Of a DNA stretch of 64,000 bases, positions 38,796-47,860 are shown piece by piece. The stretch lies in contig NC_018017.1 of the NCBI RefSeq assembly GCF_000243155.2, positions 4,216,001-4,280,000 on the forward strand, written 5' to 3'. The stretch's first letter is position 1; every line of letters starts with the position of its first letter. The notes beneath the pieces are model-generated. The model saw nothing but the letters and a program-made list of their open reading frames with translations. It was not told where the DNA came from and did no database searches. This stretch comes from Desulfitobacterium dehalogenans ATCC 51507 (lineage in GTDB: Bacteria > Bacillota > Desulfitobacteriia > Desulfitobacteriales > Desulfitobacteriaceae). A program made the position numbers and the translations under genes.

Positions 38796-40862
38796 CTACA
38801 CTTTGAACCGCTTGATTTCTTCTTGCAATTTATTGACGCTTTCCTTAGCTCTGAGAATCTGATCTTCAACTTCATTGGATTTGATGCTTACTTCTGCCGA
38901 CTGATTGGCAATATCCGCCGTGCCGATGGCACCACTGTTGGCAGCTTGGGCTACCCCGCCGATGGCATCGGAAATGTTTTGGATAGACACCAGAAGCTGC
39001 TCCGTGGTAGCGCTAAAATCGGCTACCAGCTCGTCTACGAAATTGGCATCTTGGCTGTATTGCTCTGCTACATTCAGCATAACTTGATAGTCATTATTGA
39101 CATCTACAGACATGAAAGAAAGCAGGCCGTTCGAACTTTGTGAGAGATTATCGACAGCACTGGTTACCTTGGTGGTAACTTCCTGTATTTGCATAACCGC
39201 TCCTTTTGATTGTTCGGCAAGTTTTCTGATTTCCTCTGAGACAACCGAGAATCCTCTTCCGGCTTCACCGGCTCTTGCCGCTTCAATCGCGGCATTTAGG
39301 GCCAGTAAGTTGGTTTGCTCGGTGATCTGCATGATGGCATCCGTCAATAAATCAATTTGACTGACAACCTTGGATTCAACAATTGCCTTTTCCAATTTTA
39401 CTTGGGTATCAACAAATATATCGGCGGCTTTCTTCTGTGCCGCATTGACATTTTTCTTAGTATCTTCCGCTCTCTGGGTGATTTCCTTGGACGAGATTGC
39501 CCCTTGCTGAGATTTGCCGGCGATTAACTGCACTGCTTTTTCAATTTCCTGGGTCGTCGCCGACATTTCTTCCGATGCTGCCGATGTTTCTTCCGTACTT
39601 GCCGCCACATCTCCGGTAGTAGAAGAAATCTCTTCCAGGCTCTTGCTGAGATCCACCACATTATCCATGACAGCATACACTTCTTCTTCAATAGCAACCG
39701 ATTCATTCTTGATACTGTTGACCAACTGCTTAATCGAATTCTTCATATCGTTAATGGCGTTGGTAATTGACCCCACCTCATCTTTTCTGGCCAGAAATCG
39801 GGGGGCGATTTCCTGGGAAAAGTCCCCGCTTGCCACAAGGTCCAAATACTGAGCCGACTTTTTGATGGGAGTCGTGATTTTATTGGCTGTTATGGTAATC
39901 AAGGCAATAGTGATGAACAGCATAAGTACGGAGACCCCCAGCATCATTAAGGCCACCCCGTTCGCCCCCTGGGTCAACTCTTTCTCGGACATTAAGGACG
40001 CTAAAATCCAATCTGTTCCGTCGACTTTATGAGGATTAACTATGTATTTTACTCCGTCAATCGTTACATCAAAAGGAGCTAAATCATCAGATCCCAGCTT
40101 CTCCAGTCCTGGGATGTTAATCTCATCTAATTTTTTAAAGTTATTTTCGGGGTTACTGCCATCGGCTAAAATAACTCCCGTGGTGTGAACAATCATCGAA
40201 TATCCGGTTTTTCCAGTCTTCATTGAATTTAGCATATCGCTTATGACCGACTGTTGCACATCAATTCCCAGAGTTCCGACCAGCTTACCGTTGGCATCCG
40301 TAAACGAGCGCACATTGCTCGTAATCATTGTATTGGACATAGGATCAAGATAGGGCTCAGTTCTCACAATGGCTCCATTGCCGCCTAGACCGGTTTTGTA
40401 CCAGCCTTTCTCGGGAGGATAAAATTTCTCAACAGGTATGGGGGCTTCCGGCCACTGCAGGTAAGCGCCCTCTTCCGTACCGAAATAAACATACATTGTC
40501 CCTGGATGGCTGGCGGCATAGTGCTCGAAGATTTCGTAAATTTCTTGTTCCACCCCGCCATTTTGGGAAGGCGTCATTTGCACCTTTTCCATACTGTTGG
40601 TGTAAGACGTAATATTGCTTTCTGCCGCTGCCATGACCAGGGGATGGGTGGCCATCATATTGATGTTTTTATCAATCTGATCATAAAATATCTTAATAGA
40701 TTGCTCAGCTATTTTCATTTGTTCGTTGGAGTAATTAAGGTAGTCATCTTTCGATTGCTGAATTACCTTATAACAAGTAATACCACCAACAATAACTAAG
40801 GCACTTAAGACAATCATGATCGAAATGGTTAAAAATTGGGTTCGAATACTCTTGAACTGCAT
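38796..40862 (-). CDS. Methyl-accepting chemotaxis protein with dCache-type sensor
   Basis: Transmembrane chemoreceptor, 688 residues. Membrane segment about 10-30, large extracellular sensor about 35-295 with the Cache pattern [28 protein letters not shown] and [16 protein letters not shown], second membrane segment about 300-325, HAMP domain, then a signalling domain with the hairpin tip [13 protein letters not shown] near residue 560. The sensor pattern FYP-W is that of dCache_1 domains that often bind amino acids or amines. Being 1.3 kb beyond the choline compartment operon, a choline ligand is conceivable but nothing in sequence proves it. Second of two ATG codons chosen by spacing to GGAGG. 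Confidence 0.9.
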   Translation of the reverse strand: MQFKSIRTQFLTISIMIVLSALVIVGGITCYKVIQQSKDDYLNYSNEQMKIAEQSIKIFYDQIDKNINMMATHPLVMAAAESNITSYTNSMEKVQMTPSQNGGVEQEIYEIFEHYAASHPGTMYVYFGTEEGAYLQWPEAPIPVEKFYPPEKGWYKTGLGGNGAIVRTEPYLDPMSNTMITSNVRSFTDANGKLVGTLGIDVQQSVISDMLNSMKTGKTGYSMIVHTTGVILADGSNPENNFKKLDEINIPGLEKLGSDDLAPFDVTIDGVKYIVNPHKVDGTDWILASLMSEKELTQGANGVALMMLGVSVLMLFITIALITITANKITTPIKKSAQYLDLVASGDFSQEIAPRFLARKDEVGSITNAINDMKNSIKQLVNSIKNESVAIEEEVYAVMDNVVDLSKSLEEISSTTGDVAASTEETSAASEEMSATTQEIEKAVQLIAGKSQQGAISSKEITQRAEDTKKNVNAAQKKAADIFVDTQVKLEKAIVESKVVSQIDLLTDAIMQITEQTNLLALNAAIEAARAGEAGRGFSVVSEEIRKLAEQSKGAVMQIQEVTTKVTSAVDNLSQSSNGLLSFMSVDVNNDYQVMLNVAEQYSQDANFVDELVADFSATTEQLLVSIQNISDAIGGVAQAANSGAIGTADIANQSAEVSIKSNEVEDQILRAKESVNKLQEEIKRFKV

Positions 40863-40865
40863 CAT

Positions 40866-41055
40866 CTAATCCTCCATATTAAAAATTCCACTGGTTGTTG
40901 GCTAAGTTAAGGCGACACGCGAACTATTCTGACAGCTTAGACATTATGTCGGTTAATAGAGCAAGTCCATGTGAACACTTTCAGTAGCTGTGGTACGGAT
41001 TTTCCTATCCTGAGAATGATTGAATTAAGGCCTCTGGAATAAACGAAGATATGTA
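40866..41055. other. Intergenic gap upstream of chemoreceptor gene
   Basis: About 190 bases with no gene and no riboswitch that I recognise. It must carry the chemoreceptor promoter, but no convincing boxes were found. Confidence 0.4.
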
Positions 41056-41092
41056 AAAATGTGCCTCAATATCCTTCAAGGAAGGGAGGCAC
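41056..41092 (-). terminator. Terminator after thioredoxin gene
   Basis: Minus-strand arms GTGCCTC/GAGGCAC with inner CCTTC/GAAGG, followed by ATTTTTA. Confidence 0.8.
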
Positions 41093-41179
41093 GCTACTGA
41101 TTGGTCAAGATCTGGTTATAACCGGACTCTATTCGCGGGACTGAGTGCCTATGTTCAGCTAATCCTAAAGAATTTTTAA

Positions 41180-41506
41180 TTAGTCCTCAAGCACATCGGC
41201 GATCATCTGTTCGACTTCGTCATCTTCCACATCGCCGGCCATTTTGCCTTTATATTCTCCATCTTTAAAGTAAAGAATCTGGGGAACGCCCTTTAATGAG
41301 AATCGTTGGAATAATGCTTTGTCCTCTTCCACATCCACATAATAAAAGCCAAAACTTTCTTCATAATTTAGACGCAACTCTTCTAATACCGGAATAACTT
41401 TTTGACAGACATGACAGTTCTTCCTGGAAAACATCACCAAGCAAGCTCTTCCTTCATCGTAAATAAGCTGCTCAAACATATTGGTATCCAGTTTTTTTAA
41501 AGACAT
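41180..41506 (-). CDS. Thioredoxin-like protein
   Basis: 108 residues, single thioredoxin fold. The redox motif is CHVC (residues 31-34) instead of the usual CGPC, in a segment VMFSRKNCHVCQKVIPVLEEL; the cis-proline segment GVPQILYF is present. The C-terminus is very acidic. It lies 113 bases beyond the last microcompartment gene with a terminator between, so it could be expressed alone or by read-through. CHVC may give a different redox potential from canonical thioredoxin. Confidence 0.88.
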   Translation of the reverse strand: MSLKKLDTNMFEQLIYDEGRACLVMFSRKNCHVCQKVIPVLEELRLNYEESFGFYYVDVEEDKALFQRFSLKGVPQILYFKDGEYKGKMAGDVEDDEVEQMIADVLED

Positions 41507-41554
41507 TTTTTACACTCCTCATACTTTAATTCTGCAGTCACCTTGATTCAAAAC

Positions 41555-41604
41555 AGACGAAGGCCAAGGTCTCCCCAAGAGAGAGCCGACCTTCGTCTTA
41601 TTGA
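41555..41604 (-). terminator. Terminator of the microcompartment operon
   Basis: Nine-pair arms AGACGAAGG/CCTTCGTCT (41555-41563 and 41590-41598) with further inner pairing GGTC/GACC, followed on the minus strand by GTTTTG. Confidence 0.75.
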
Positions 41605-41618
41605 GTTTCTAATACGTC

Positions 41619-41906
41619 TTAACCTTCTTTTTTGGCAGGGAGAATCATTTCCACGTCACTGTGGGGACGGGGGATGACATGGACGGAGATGAGCTCGCCA
41701 ACCCGCTGAGCAGCAGCAGCTCCGGCATCGGTTGCTGCCTTGACAGCACCGACATCCCCTCTTACCATAACGGTTACTAAACCACCGCCGACAAATTCGC
41801 GGCCGATAAGATAGACATTAGCGGCTTTAACCATAGCATCGGCGGCTTCGATAGCTCCTACTAAACCTTTGGTCTCAATTAATCCTAAAGCTTCTGTTTT
41901 ACTCAT
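41619..41906 (-). CDS. Microcompartment shell protein, single BMC domain (PduA/EutM type)
   Basis: Hexameric shell tile of 95 residues, the standard BMC-H length. [26 protein letters not shown] begins the fold, [24 protein letters not shown] follows, and the C-terminus is [15 protein letters not shown]. The pore loop region REFVGGG is of the small polar type, suited to passing small metabolites. Last gene of the operon before its terminator; AGGAGG ribosome site. Confidence 0.95.
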   Translation of the reverse strand: MSKTEALGLIETKGLVGAIEAADAMVKAANVYLIGREFVGGGLVTVMVRGDVGAVKAATDAGAAAAQRVGELISVHVIPRPHSDVEMILPAKKEG

Positions 41907-41926
41907 GATTGTTTCCTCCTAAAATT

Positions 41927-42580
41927 TCATTTTACTATTGTTATTTTTGAAGTGGGGGCAAGCTCCATCGCATTGGCTTCATCTGTGTCGATATGACATT
42001 CAAGCTGCGAGGTAGTGTTGGCTCTTACGGCTACATTGGCGTAAGTTCCCCCACGCAGCCCGCTTATTTGAATCGTTACCAGTTCTCCATCCCTTACGCC
42101 GAAGCGTTGGGCATTCTCCAGAGACATATGAATATGCCGCTGGGCAATGATCACACCTTGGCCAAGAAGAATACTTCCTTTAGGACCTACGAGAGTGATT
42201 CCCGGTGTTCCCTGCAGCTCCCCGGACAGTTTTACAGGTGCCTTAAGACCAAGCTTGAAACAGTCTGTTTTGAGTATCTCCACCTGGGACTCCTGGCGCT
42301 CCGGTCCAAGAATACGAACATTTTCAATCGCCCCTTTGGGCCCGCAAATGGTCAGAGTTTCCTTGCAGGCATATTGCCCGGGTTGGGACAAATCCTTGAT
42401 CTTTGTCAATGGGTATCCCTCGCCAAACAGGGCGTTCACATCGTTTCTGGATAGATGAATATGCCGGTTAGATATTCCCACAGGTATGGAATAGTCCTCC
42501 TGTTTTATATCCCCCCCTTCTTTGACCACTTCCAGCAGAAGTTCCACTAAAGCGTCATACTTTCCCACTTTAGCAATCAC
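41927..42580 (-). CDS. pduL: Phosphotransacylase PduL
   Basis: Microcompartment phosphate acyltransferase that converts acetyl-CoA to acetyl phosphate and frees CoA inside the shell. 217 residues. Two histidine motifs of the zinc sites are present: GISNRHIHLS (about 35-44) and IIAQRHIHMS (about 145-154). The N-terminal stretch YDALVELLLEVVKEG is an amphipathic helix of the kind that targets enzymes to the shell. Start overlaps the end of the aldehyde dehydrogenase gene by 11 bases, so the two are coupled. Confidence 0.93.
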   Translation of the reverse strand: MIAKVGKYDALVELLLEVVKEGGDIKQEDYSIPVGISNRHIHLSRNDVNALFGEGYPLTKIKDLSQPGQYACKETLTICGPKGAIENVRILGPERQESQVEILKTDCFKLGLKAPVKLSGELQGTPGITLVGPKGSILLGQGVIIAQRHIHMSLENAQRFGVRDGELVTIQISGLRGGTYANVAVRANTTSQLECHIDTDEANAMELAPTSKITIVK

Positions 42581-44057
42581 CCCTTTGTTTCAACAGCGAC
42601 ATGACTTCATTGACAAGGGCCTGAATCCGCTCTTCACTGACAGTGCCGCCAGAACCTCCCTGGTGCGCCTCCCAGGTTGAATGGGGAGCACCTGCGTTGC
42701 CTGTAAAGTCTTTGATTCCATAGGCTACACGTTTAATATTAATCAAGTGCATAGGAGTTACATTATCTGAGGTTGCACTTCCTCCCCAAGTACCGCAGCC
42801 TAAAGTAAAGGAGGGTGCCAGCCCTGTGCTTGCTCCTACACCACCTTGGCTGGATGAGGTATTGACCAAAATCCTGAAGACGGGCTTTTCTGCAAATTTG
42901 ATGGCCATTTCCGGGGTTTCCGTATGAATGGAAAGGCTGTGGCCCACCCCTCCATTATTGAGTAATTTCATACATAGATCACATGCTTCATGCCAATCTT
43001 GGACAGTGTAAAAGGCCAGCACCGTAGTCAGTTTTTCATAGGAGAGTGGATATCCCTCACCGACTCCCTGTTGCTCTCCCAGCAGCACTTTTGTACCCGG
43101 GGGAATGGAAATTCCGGCACCGGCTGCGATATCTGCGGCGGATCTCCCCACCATTTTGGCGTTCATAGCATGGCCTCTGGTAAACAGTTTCCGGCCCACT
43201 TTCTCTGTTTCCTCAGGGTTCATAAAGTAGCCGCCTTGGCGTCTGAACTCTTCCATAACCTGGTTGCGAATGCATCCTTCAACCACTACCGATTGCTCGG
43301 AAGCACAGATAGTACCATTATCAAAGGTTTTGCTGGCGATAATATTTCTGACTGCTTTGGGAATATCGGCCGTTCTTTCTATATAAGCGGGAACATTTCC
43401 CGGGCCTACACCCAGTGCCGGTTTTCCCGCACTATAGGCCGCCTTGACCATAGCTGAACCGCCTGTGGCAATGATCATTGCGACTTCATCGCATTTCATA
43501 AGTTCATTGGTTGCATTCATGGACGGCTTGGCAATACAGCCGATGATATTCGCCGGAGCTCCGGCCGCCACTGCCGCATCATTCATCAATTTGGCGGCTT
43601 GCAGAGTGCATTGCAAGGCCGAAGGATGGGGCGAGAACACAATTCCGTTGCGGGATTTAATGGCAATAATCGATTTATAGATGGTAGTGGAGGTGGGATT
43701 GGTTGAGGGGACGATCCCCATAAGCAGCCCCACCGGTTCAGCAATCTCCAGGACTTTATTGATCTTGTCTTCCTTAATGACCCCGATGGTTTGCATCGGC
43801 TTGATAAATTGATAGAGTTCCGTGGAGGCAAAGCGATTTTTAAAGATCTTATCCTCTACTTTGCCAAACCCTGTTTCTTCCACCGCTAACTTGGCCAGAG
43901 AAACTGCATTTTCCTCCGCTGTTTTCACCATATTACGAATGATTTGATCAATCTGCTCGCTATTGAATTGTGCCAGTTCAGTCTGGGCTTGTTTGGCCTG
44001 ACGGGCAAGATGTCTGGTCTCTTGCACAGATTGTAAATCATAATCAAAGTTAAGCAC
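42570..44057 (-). CDS. CoA-acylating acetaldehyde dehydrogenase (PduP/EutE family), catalytic Cys present
   Basis: Oxidises the acetaldehyde released by choline cleavage to acetyl-CoA with NAD. 495 residues. The nucleophile is Cys251 in FDNGTICASEQS; the cofactor region has VPSTNPTSTTIYKS and IIATGGSAMVKAAYSAGKPALGVGPGN. The C-terminus has a Gly/Ser linker followed by an amphipathic helix (EERIQALVNEVMSLL), the usual encapsulation peptide. It aligns without gaps through residue 251 with the paralogue at 54563-56086, which has Ser there, so this copy is the one expected to be active. Confidence 0.93.
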   Translation of the reverse strand: MLNFDYDLQSVQETRHLARQAKQAQTELAQFNSEQIDQIIRNMVKTAEENAVSLAKLAVEETGFGKVEDKIFKNRFASTELYQFIKPMQTIGVIKEDKINKVLEIAEPVGLLMGIVPSTNPTSTTIYKSIIAIKSRNGIVFSPHPSALQCTLQAAKLMNDAAVAAGAPANIIGCIAKPSMNATNELMKCDEVAMIIATGGSAMVKAAYSAGKPALGVGPGNVPAYIERTADIPKAVRNIIASKTFDNGTICASEQSVVVEGCIRNQVMEEFRRQGGYFMNPEETEKVGRKLFTRGHAMNAKMVGRSAADIAAGAGISIPPGTKVLLGEQQGVGEGYPLSYEKLTTVLAFYTVQDWHEACDLCMKLLNNGGVGHSLSIHTETPEMAIKFAEKPVFRILVNTSSSQGGVGASTGLAPSFTLGCGTWGGSATSDNVTPMHLINIKRVAYGIKDFTGNAGAPHSTWEAHQGGSGGTVSEERIQALVNEVMSLLKQRGDC

Positions 44058-44078
44058 TTACTCTTCCTCCCTCCGCCG

Positions 44079-44630
44079 TCATTCCTGTTTTTGGTCGTAA
44101 TACCTTTTTAATTGCTGGATAAGGTCATCTTTATTGGCTTTGGATATGGCTCTTCCTGCTATGGCAAGTCCTTTGTATTCTCTGGCCAGATTGCGGAGCT
44201 TTAAGACGGGGAGAGATTTCAGGGCATCCACGCATTGTTCAAGGCCAAATTCTTGCACAACCTGATCAATTTCCTTTTTAGTGGTTGTTTGATCAAAACT
44301 CGGAAGCAAATTTACTTTTTCTTGTTGCAGCATAGGAAGCGCCTGCTTTTCAGCGGGGTTGGGGCCGATTATCCCTGCGATCTCCTGATGAGGTCTGGGA
44401 ATAACATGCTGTGAGACCAGCAGCAAAGGGTTCAGCTTGGCAACCGCGCTGGCTCCCGCCTCTACGGCAGCTTTCACCGCTCCCACATCACCGGTTACAG
44501 ATAGGGTCACCAGACCGCCGCCGACAAAAGCCCTACTCACAAGTTCAACTTGCGCCGTTTTGAGCATGACATCTGCACATTCAATGGCAGGAAGGAGTCC
44601 TCGTGTCTCAATAAGGCCAAGAGCCTGCAT
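44079..44630 (-). CDS. BMC-domain shell protein with SAP/Rho-N-like C-terminal extension
   Basis: 183 residues: a standard BMC domain (1-90, ALGLIETRGLLPAIECADVM to VSQHVIPRPHQEI), a linker rich in Gln and Lys (100-135), and a helical tail LPVLKLRNLAREYKGLAIAG followed by ISKANKDDLIQQLKRYY (about 140-180). The tail pattern (LK-LR-LAR ... GL ... K-DLI--L) is that of SAP/Rho-N helix-extension-helix domains, which often bind nucleic acid. Salmonella EutK likewise joins a BMC domain to a nucleic-acid-binding-like domain, though of another fold. Function of such tails is not established. Confidence 0.88.
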   Translation of the reverse strand: MQALGLIETRGLLPAIECADVMLKTAQVELVSRAFVGGGLVTLSVTGDVGAVKAAVEAGASAVAKLNPLLLVSQHVIPRPHQEIAGIIGPNPAEKQALPMLQQEKVNLLPSFDQTTTKKEIDQVVQEFGLEQCVDALKSLPVLKLRNLAREYKGLAIAGRAISKANKDDLIQQLKRYYDQKQE

Positions 44631-44659
44631 AGTCTATCCTCCTCTTGTTGAACCTGAAT

Positions 44660-45322
44660 TCAGGCCCGGTTTGCTGGGTAGGTGACGCAGAAGATTTTGA
44701 CATACCCTGAAGAGCTCCAGGTCACTTGGGAGCCTTTCGGTACGTGAAGCACATCTCCCTGGCAGGCTTCAAAAGTCTTACCATTGATGGTAACTGCCAA
44801 GCTTCCTTCCAAAACGATCTGAATTTCTTCGCAGTTCAATTTACGGTCAAAGCTGGATTTTTCAATAGTCAAAAAACCTGCACTCATTTGAGACTCGTCT
44901 TGGCCGACTACTTCACGATAGGCAGCATTAGCACCCGGTTTCCCGGTGTCAAAGTCCACATAATTCACTGTTCTGCCACGGACAATTTTCAATCCGCTTT
45001 GTGGTTCACCCTCGGCCATAAATGGCGGTTGAGCAGCGGGGGCAACGGCTCCCGTTAAAAGGTGATTGGTCAAGACCATTTTTATGGTTTGATAGATCAT
45101 ATCCCTGTTAAACTCGGTTGCCCGCTGCCCTGTTTTCTGCGGATCACTAAGTTGGCACCCTTGATTCCCGGCAGCAGCTGCAGCGCAGGCCAATTCCACA
45201 CCCAATTCTTTAGCCAGATCTCTGGCTGAAGGAGTAACAATCGTTCCCCCTTCGACGTAGAAATTTTTTTGCCCCTTTTCTGCTGCTGACTTAATGTCGT
45301 CAGCACAAATGAGTTTCTTCAA
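44660..45322 (-). CDS. eutQ: EutQ-like cupin protein, probable acetate kinase
   Basis: 220 residues. N-terminal segment KKLICADDIKSAAEKGQKNF and VEGGTIVTPSARDLAKELG match the EutQ N-terminus; the C-terminal half is a cupin (CEEIQIVLEGSLAVTINGKTFEACQGDVLHVPKGSQVTW). Salmonella EutQ was reported to make ATP and acetate from acetyl phosphate. No AckA-type gene is present in the window, so EutQ could close the pathway to acetate. Start is TTG with GGAGGTGG upstream. Confidence 0.88.
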   Translation of the reverse strand: MKKLICADDIKSAAEKGQKNFYVEGGTIVTPSARDLAKELGVELACAAAAAGNQGCQLSDPQKTGQRATEFNRDMIYQTIKMVLTNHLLTGAVAPAAQPPFMAEGEPQSGLKIVRGRTVNYVDFDTGKPGANAAYREVVGQDESQMSAGFLTIEKSSFDRKLNCEEIQIVLEGSLAVTINGKTFEACQGDVLHVPKGSQVTWSSSGYVKIFCVTYPANRA

Positions 45323-45373
45323 AATCCCACCTCCTTTCCATCTTGCTGGGGCTAAAAGCCCATCCCTGAACTA

Positions 45374-45922
45374 TTAGTAGAGGGACATCCACAATCTATC
45401 CGACGGGGAAGGAATAACTTCGATATCGACAAGCAGGCCTTTCTCCATGGCGACAGCCTTCCCTGCTTCGACACCCGCTTCGACAGCGGCTACATCCCCA
45501 GTAAACGTAAAGTAGGCTTTGCCGCCCAGCCCGCTTCCTAAGCGCAGCTCCAGAGCCTGGACATCGGCGGCCTTCAGTGCCGCATCGGCGGCTGTGATCA
45601 TGGAGGCCATGGAAAAGGACTCCATAATTCCCAATGCCCCGGTCCCGTCCGGCATGGTGGTAGCCGTGATGGCCGGGAAAATTCCTTCATGGACATTGGG
45701 CAGCACAAAGCTGTCCACTAAATATTCCCCGGAAATAGCTATTCCTGTGCTGATCGAACTCTCGACGGCCGCCACATCTCCTTGAACGATGGCAATGTAT
45801 TTGCCTGGGCAGACGGGGGTTGCACTGACCACATCAACGTAAGCTGTTTTGAGCATCTGATCCGTCGCATAGATTCCTCTGGCCACACTGGTAAGCTCAA
45901 TCATACCTATTGCTCTATACAT
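45374..45922 (-). CDS. pduT: Trimeric shell protein with two BMC domains, PduT-like
   Basis: 182 residues made of two BMC domains (1-90 and 93-180), forming pseudohexameric trimers. Cys38 in the pore loop ATPVCPGKY sits at the same number as the Cys of PduT that binds a [4Fe-4S] cluster at the trimer pore, so electron passage through the shell is likely. It starts one base after the pduS stop, and PduS-PduT form a known partnership. Ribosome site GGTGG lies within the end of pduS. Confidence 0.92.
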   Translation of the reverse strand: MYRAIGMIELTSVARGIYATDQMLKTAYVDVVSATPVCPGKYIAIVQGDVAAVESSISTGIAISGEYLVDSFVLPNVHEGIFPAITATTMPDGTGALGIMESFSMASMITAADAALKAADVQALELRLGSGLGGKAYFTFTGDVAAVEAGVEAGKAVAMEKGLLVDIEVIPSPSDRLWMSLY

Positions 45923-45923
45923 A

Positions 45924-47252
45924 CTAACCCACCTTTATCACAATAGAATTGTCTTTAATCTCAGTAACGGTGCCGGCCAGGCTGGCATGGACCGGGGCTC
46001 CGAGACTGTTTTCCGGTATTTTGCCGATCATCTGCCCTGCTTCTACATGTTGACCCAGGTTGACGATGGGAAGGGATGGCGCCCCGATATGTTGGCGCAG
46101 CCCAATTTCTATCGTTGCGGGCTTAAACTCAATCCGGGCCATAGGTGCTGGTAGATCAAAAGGGGTTAACCCGATTTTAGCCACCAGGCGCTTACTTGGG
46201 ATCAGACGATAGTTTCTCGCCGCTCGGGGTTGGAATTCCACTTGGGTGGGCTGGTAGCGAATCCCTTGTTCCGCCAGTTTTTGTTTATAAAAAATATTCA
46301 CCGTTTTCGGATGGAGATTCGCCGGACAGGAGAAGAGCTCGCAGGCATTGCATTCACAGCATAACTGAGCAATCTGCAGTTCCTTCACATCCTTGAGATC
46401 ATAGCTTAAAGCCCGCATAACCTTATGAGGCTGCATATCATGCCCCAAAAGATAGCGGGGGCATAGATCGGTACACATCCGACATTGTTCACAGGCTGTT
46501 TTGCTGATGACCCGTCCTTGGTTCAGATTGACTGATTTTTTGCGGATGAGAAAATGATCCTTTTTAAGCAATATAAAGCCCTTGCTTTTCTTAGTGACAT
46601 AGCCGTCGATCCCGTCCATGAGGGAACCCATCATGGGACCTCCGTCGATCACCGCATAGTCATCCCCATTTTCCAGGCCGCATTGTCGGAGCAGATCCCG
46701 GATGGCCATGCCCACTGGTACCTTGACCGTTAAGCGGTGGGGAATATCACCGGCAAGGGTGATATAGGTTTCTGTAACCGGCTTTCCTGATAAAGCATGG
46801 AAAACATTTAAAGCCGTTTCCGAATTGATCACCACACAACCAACTTTGAGGGGGATGGAGGCTTCCGGAACAACTCTTTTGGTCAGCTCATAGACCAGAA
46901 CCTGCTCATCTCCGGCCGGATAGACATCCCGCAATTCCATGACTTCCATATAATCTTCCAGCCCTAAAGCCGTGATTTTTTCACGCAGTATCCTGATAAC
47001 CTCTTGATGCTTCCCTTTGATGCCGATCACGGCTTTACGAGCTTCTATATGACGTCCTGCCGCTTCCAGTCCTTTAATGATTTCTTCAGGAAACTGTTCC
47101 ATCAATTGCTGATCCACCCGCAGCAGCGGTTCGCATTCAGCCCCATTCAGCAGGATATATTCTGCCTTGGCAGATAATTTGGCATGAGTCGGAAACCCGG
47201 CTCCTCCTGCGCCAATAACCCCGGCATCCTTAACCCTATTCAGCAGATCCAA
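45924..47252 (-). CDS. pduS: PduS-like flavin/iron-sulfur NADH-linked electron carrier (RnfC-like)
   Basis: 442 residues. N-terminal NAD/FMN region with GVIGAGGAGFPTHAKL (about 12-27), an SLBB domain, two ferredoxin-type clusters (CEQCRMCTDLCP near 255 and CCECNACELFSCP near 300), and a C-terminal barrel-sandwich-like part (GKIPENSLGAPVHASLAGTV). PduS oxidises NADH or reduces cobalamin in B12-dependent compartments; here no B12 enzyme exists, so NADH disposal through PduT is the more likely role. Start TTG, GGAGGTGAGG upstream. Confidence 0.92.
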   Translation of the reverse strand: MDLLNRVKDAGVIGAGGAGFPTHAKLSAKAEYILLNGAECEPLLRVDQQLMEQFPEEIIKGLEAAGRHIEARKAVIGIKGKHQEVIRILREKITALGLEDYMEVMELRDVYPAGDEQVLVYELTKRVVPEASIPLKVGCVVINSETALNVFHALSGKPVTETYITLAGDIPHRLTVKVPVGMAIRDLLRQCGLENGDDYAVIDGGPMMGSLMDGIDGYVTKKSKGFILLKKDHFLIRKKSVNLNQGRVISKTACEQCRMCTDLCPRYLLGHDMQPHKVMRALSYDLKDVKELQIAQLCCECNACELFSCPANLHPKTVNIFYKQKLAEQGIRYQPTQVEFQPRAARNYRLIPSKRLVAKIGLTPFDLPAPMARIEFKPATIEIGLRQHIGAPSLPIVNLGQHVEAGQMIGKIPENSLGAPVHASLAGTVTEIKDNSIVIKVG

Positions 47253-47272
47253 CTTCCCTCACCTCCAGCTTC

Positions 47273-47533
47273 TCAAAACGTACAGTCTTCATCGATGATT
47301 CCTACAATGACAGCATCAATGGGTATATCGTCCTGGCCCAGCATTCTGCGGGCAGAGCTGCCGGTACAGACGAGTACCCGTTCACCGATACCGGCACTGA
47401 TGGTATCAGCGGCAATGATGAGACGGCCTTTATCTATGCCACCGAGGACCTCTACCAGCATGAATTTCAGTCCTCTGAGTGAATCTGCCTTGCGTGTTGC
47501 CCAGATATTATCGATTACTTTTGCCGCTATCAT
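47273..47533 (-). CDS. eutN: Pentameric shell vertex protein EutN/CcmL
   Basis: 86 residues, OB-like fold BMC-P that closes vertices of the polyhedral shell. Family pattern: MIAAKVIDNIWATRKADSLRGLKFMLVEVL, then VAADTISAGIGERVLVCTGSSARRMLG and PIDAVIVGIIDE. Its ATG overlaps the preceding stop by four bases. It is the only BMC-P gene in the operon. Confidence 0.94.
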   Translation of the reverse strand: MIAAKVIDNIWATRKADSLRGLKFMLVEVLGGIDKGRLIIAADTISAGIGERVLVCTGSSARRMLGQDDIPIDAVIVGIIDEDCTF

Positions 47534-47841
47534 GGGTTCTCACCTACTTTGATTAGTTTCATTTTATATTGAATCTCTTTTATAGCAGCTTCCACTGAGG
47601 CCGTATCCCCAAAAATAGCGATCATAATCAAGTTTTGCGGACAATGACCTTTAATATCCTCTACAAAAACTCCGGCCGCTTTTTCAGCAATATCAGCAGC
47701 CACGACCATATCAATCATCCGTCCCTGAACCAAACCGACTGCATCATAGTTCTCCAGTGGAACACTTGGCGCCGAACCTTTGCGCCGGAAAAGGAGATCC
47801 ACCGTCCCTTGAGAAGGAGATTTAATCATCCGATATTCCAT
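47530..47841 (-). CDS. Divergent, probably permuted BMC-domain protein
   Basis: 103 residues. AVGLVQGRMIDMVVAADIAEKAAGVFVEDI and LIMIAIFGDTASVEAAIKEI match the core of a BMC domain, but about 38 residues come before it (RMIKSPSQGTVDLLFRRKGS), as in the circularly permuted EutS/PduU group, and the usual C-terminal HVIPRPH segment is missing. The canonical GLIET and pore motifs are poorly kept. Could be a minor shell tile or regulator of pore traffic. Confidence 0.75.
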   Translation of the reverse strand: MEYRMIKSPSQGTVDLLFRRKGSAPSVPLENYDAVGLVQGRMIDMVVAADIAEKAAGVFVEDIKGHCPQNLIMIAIFGDTASVEAAIKEIQYKMKLIKVGENP

Positions 47842-47860
47842 AAATCAGGGTCACTCCTCT

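Noticed and set aside
38796-40862. Chemoreceptor as a proven choline sensor
   Set aside because: Sensor type allows amine ligands but no specific residues could be matched; only proximity supports it.
40866-41055. Cyclic di-GMP riboswitch upstream of the chemoreceptor gene
   Set aside because: The conserved GEMM landmarks (CGCAAAGCCACCGG-like) were not found on either strand.
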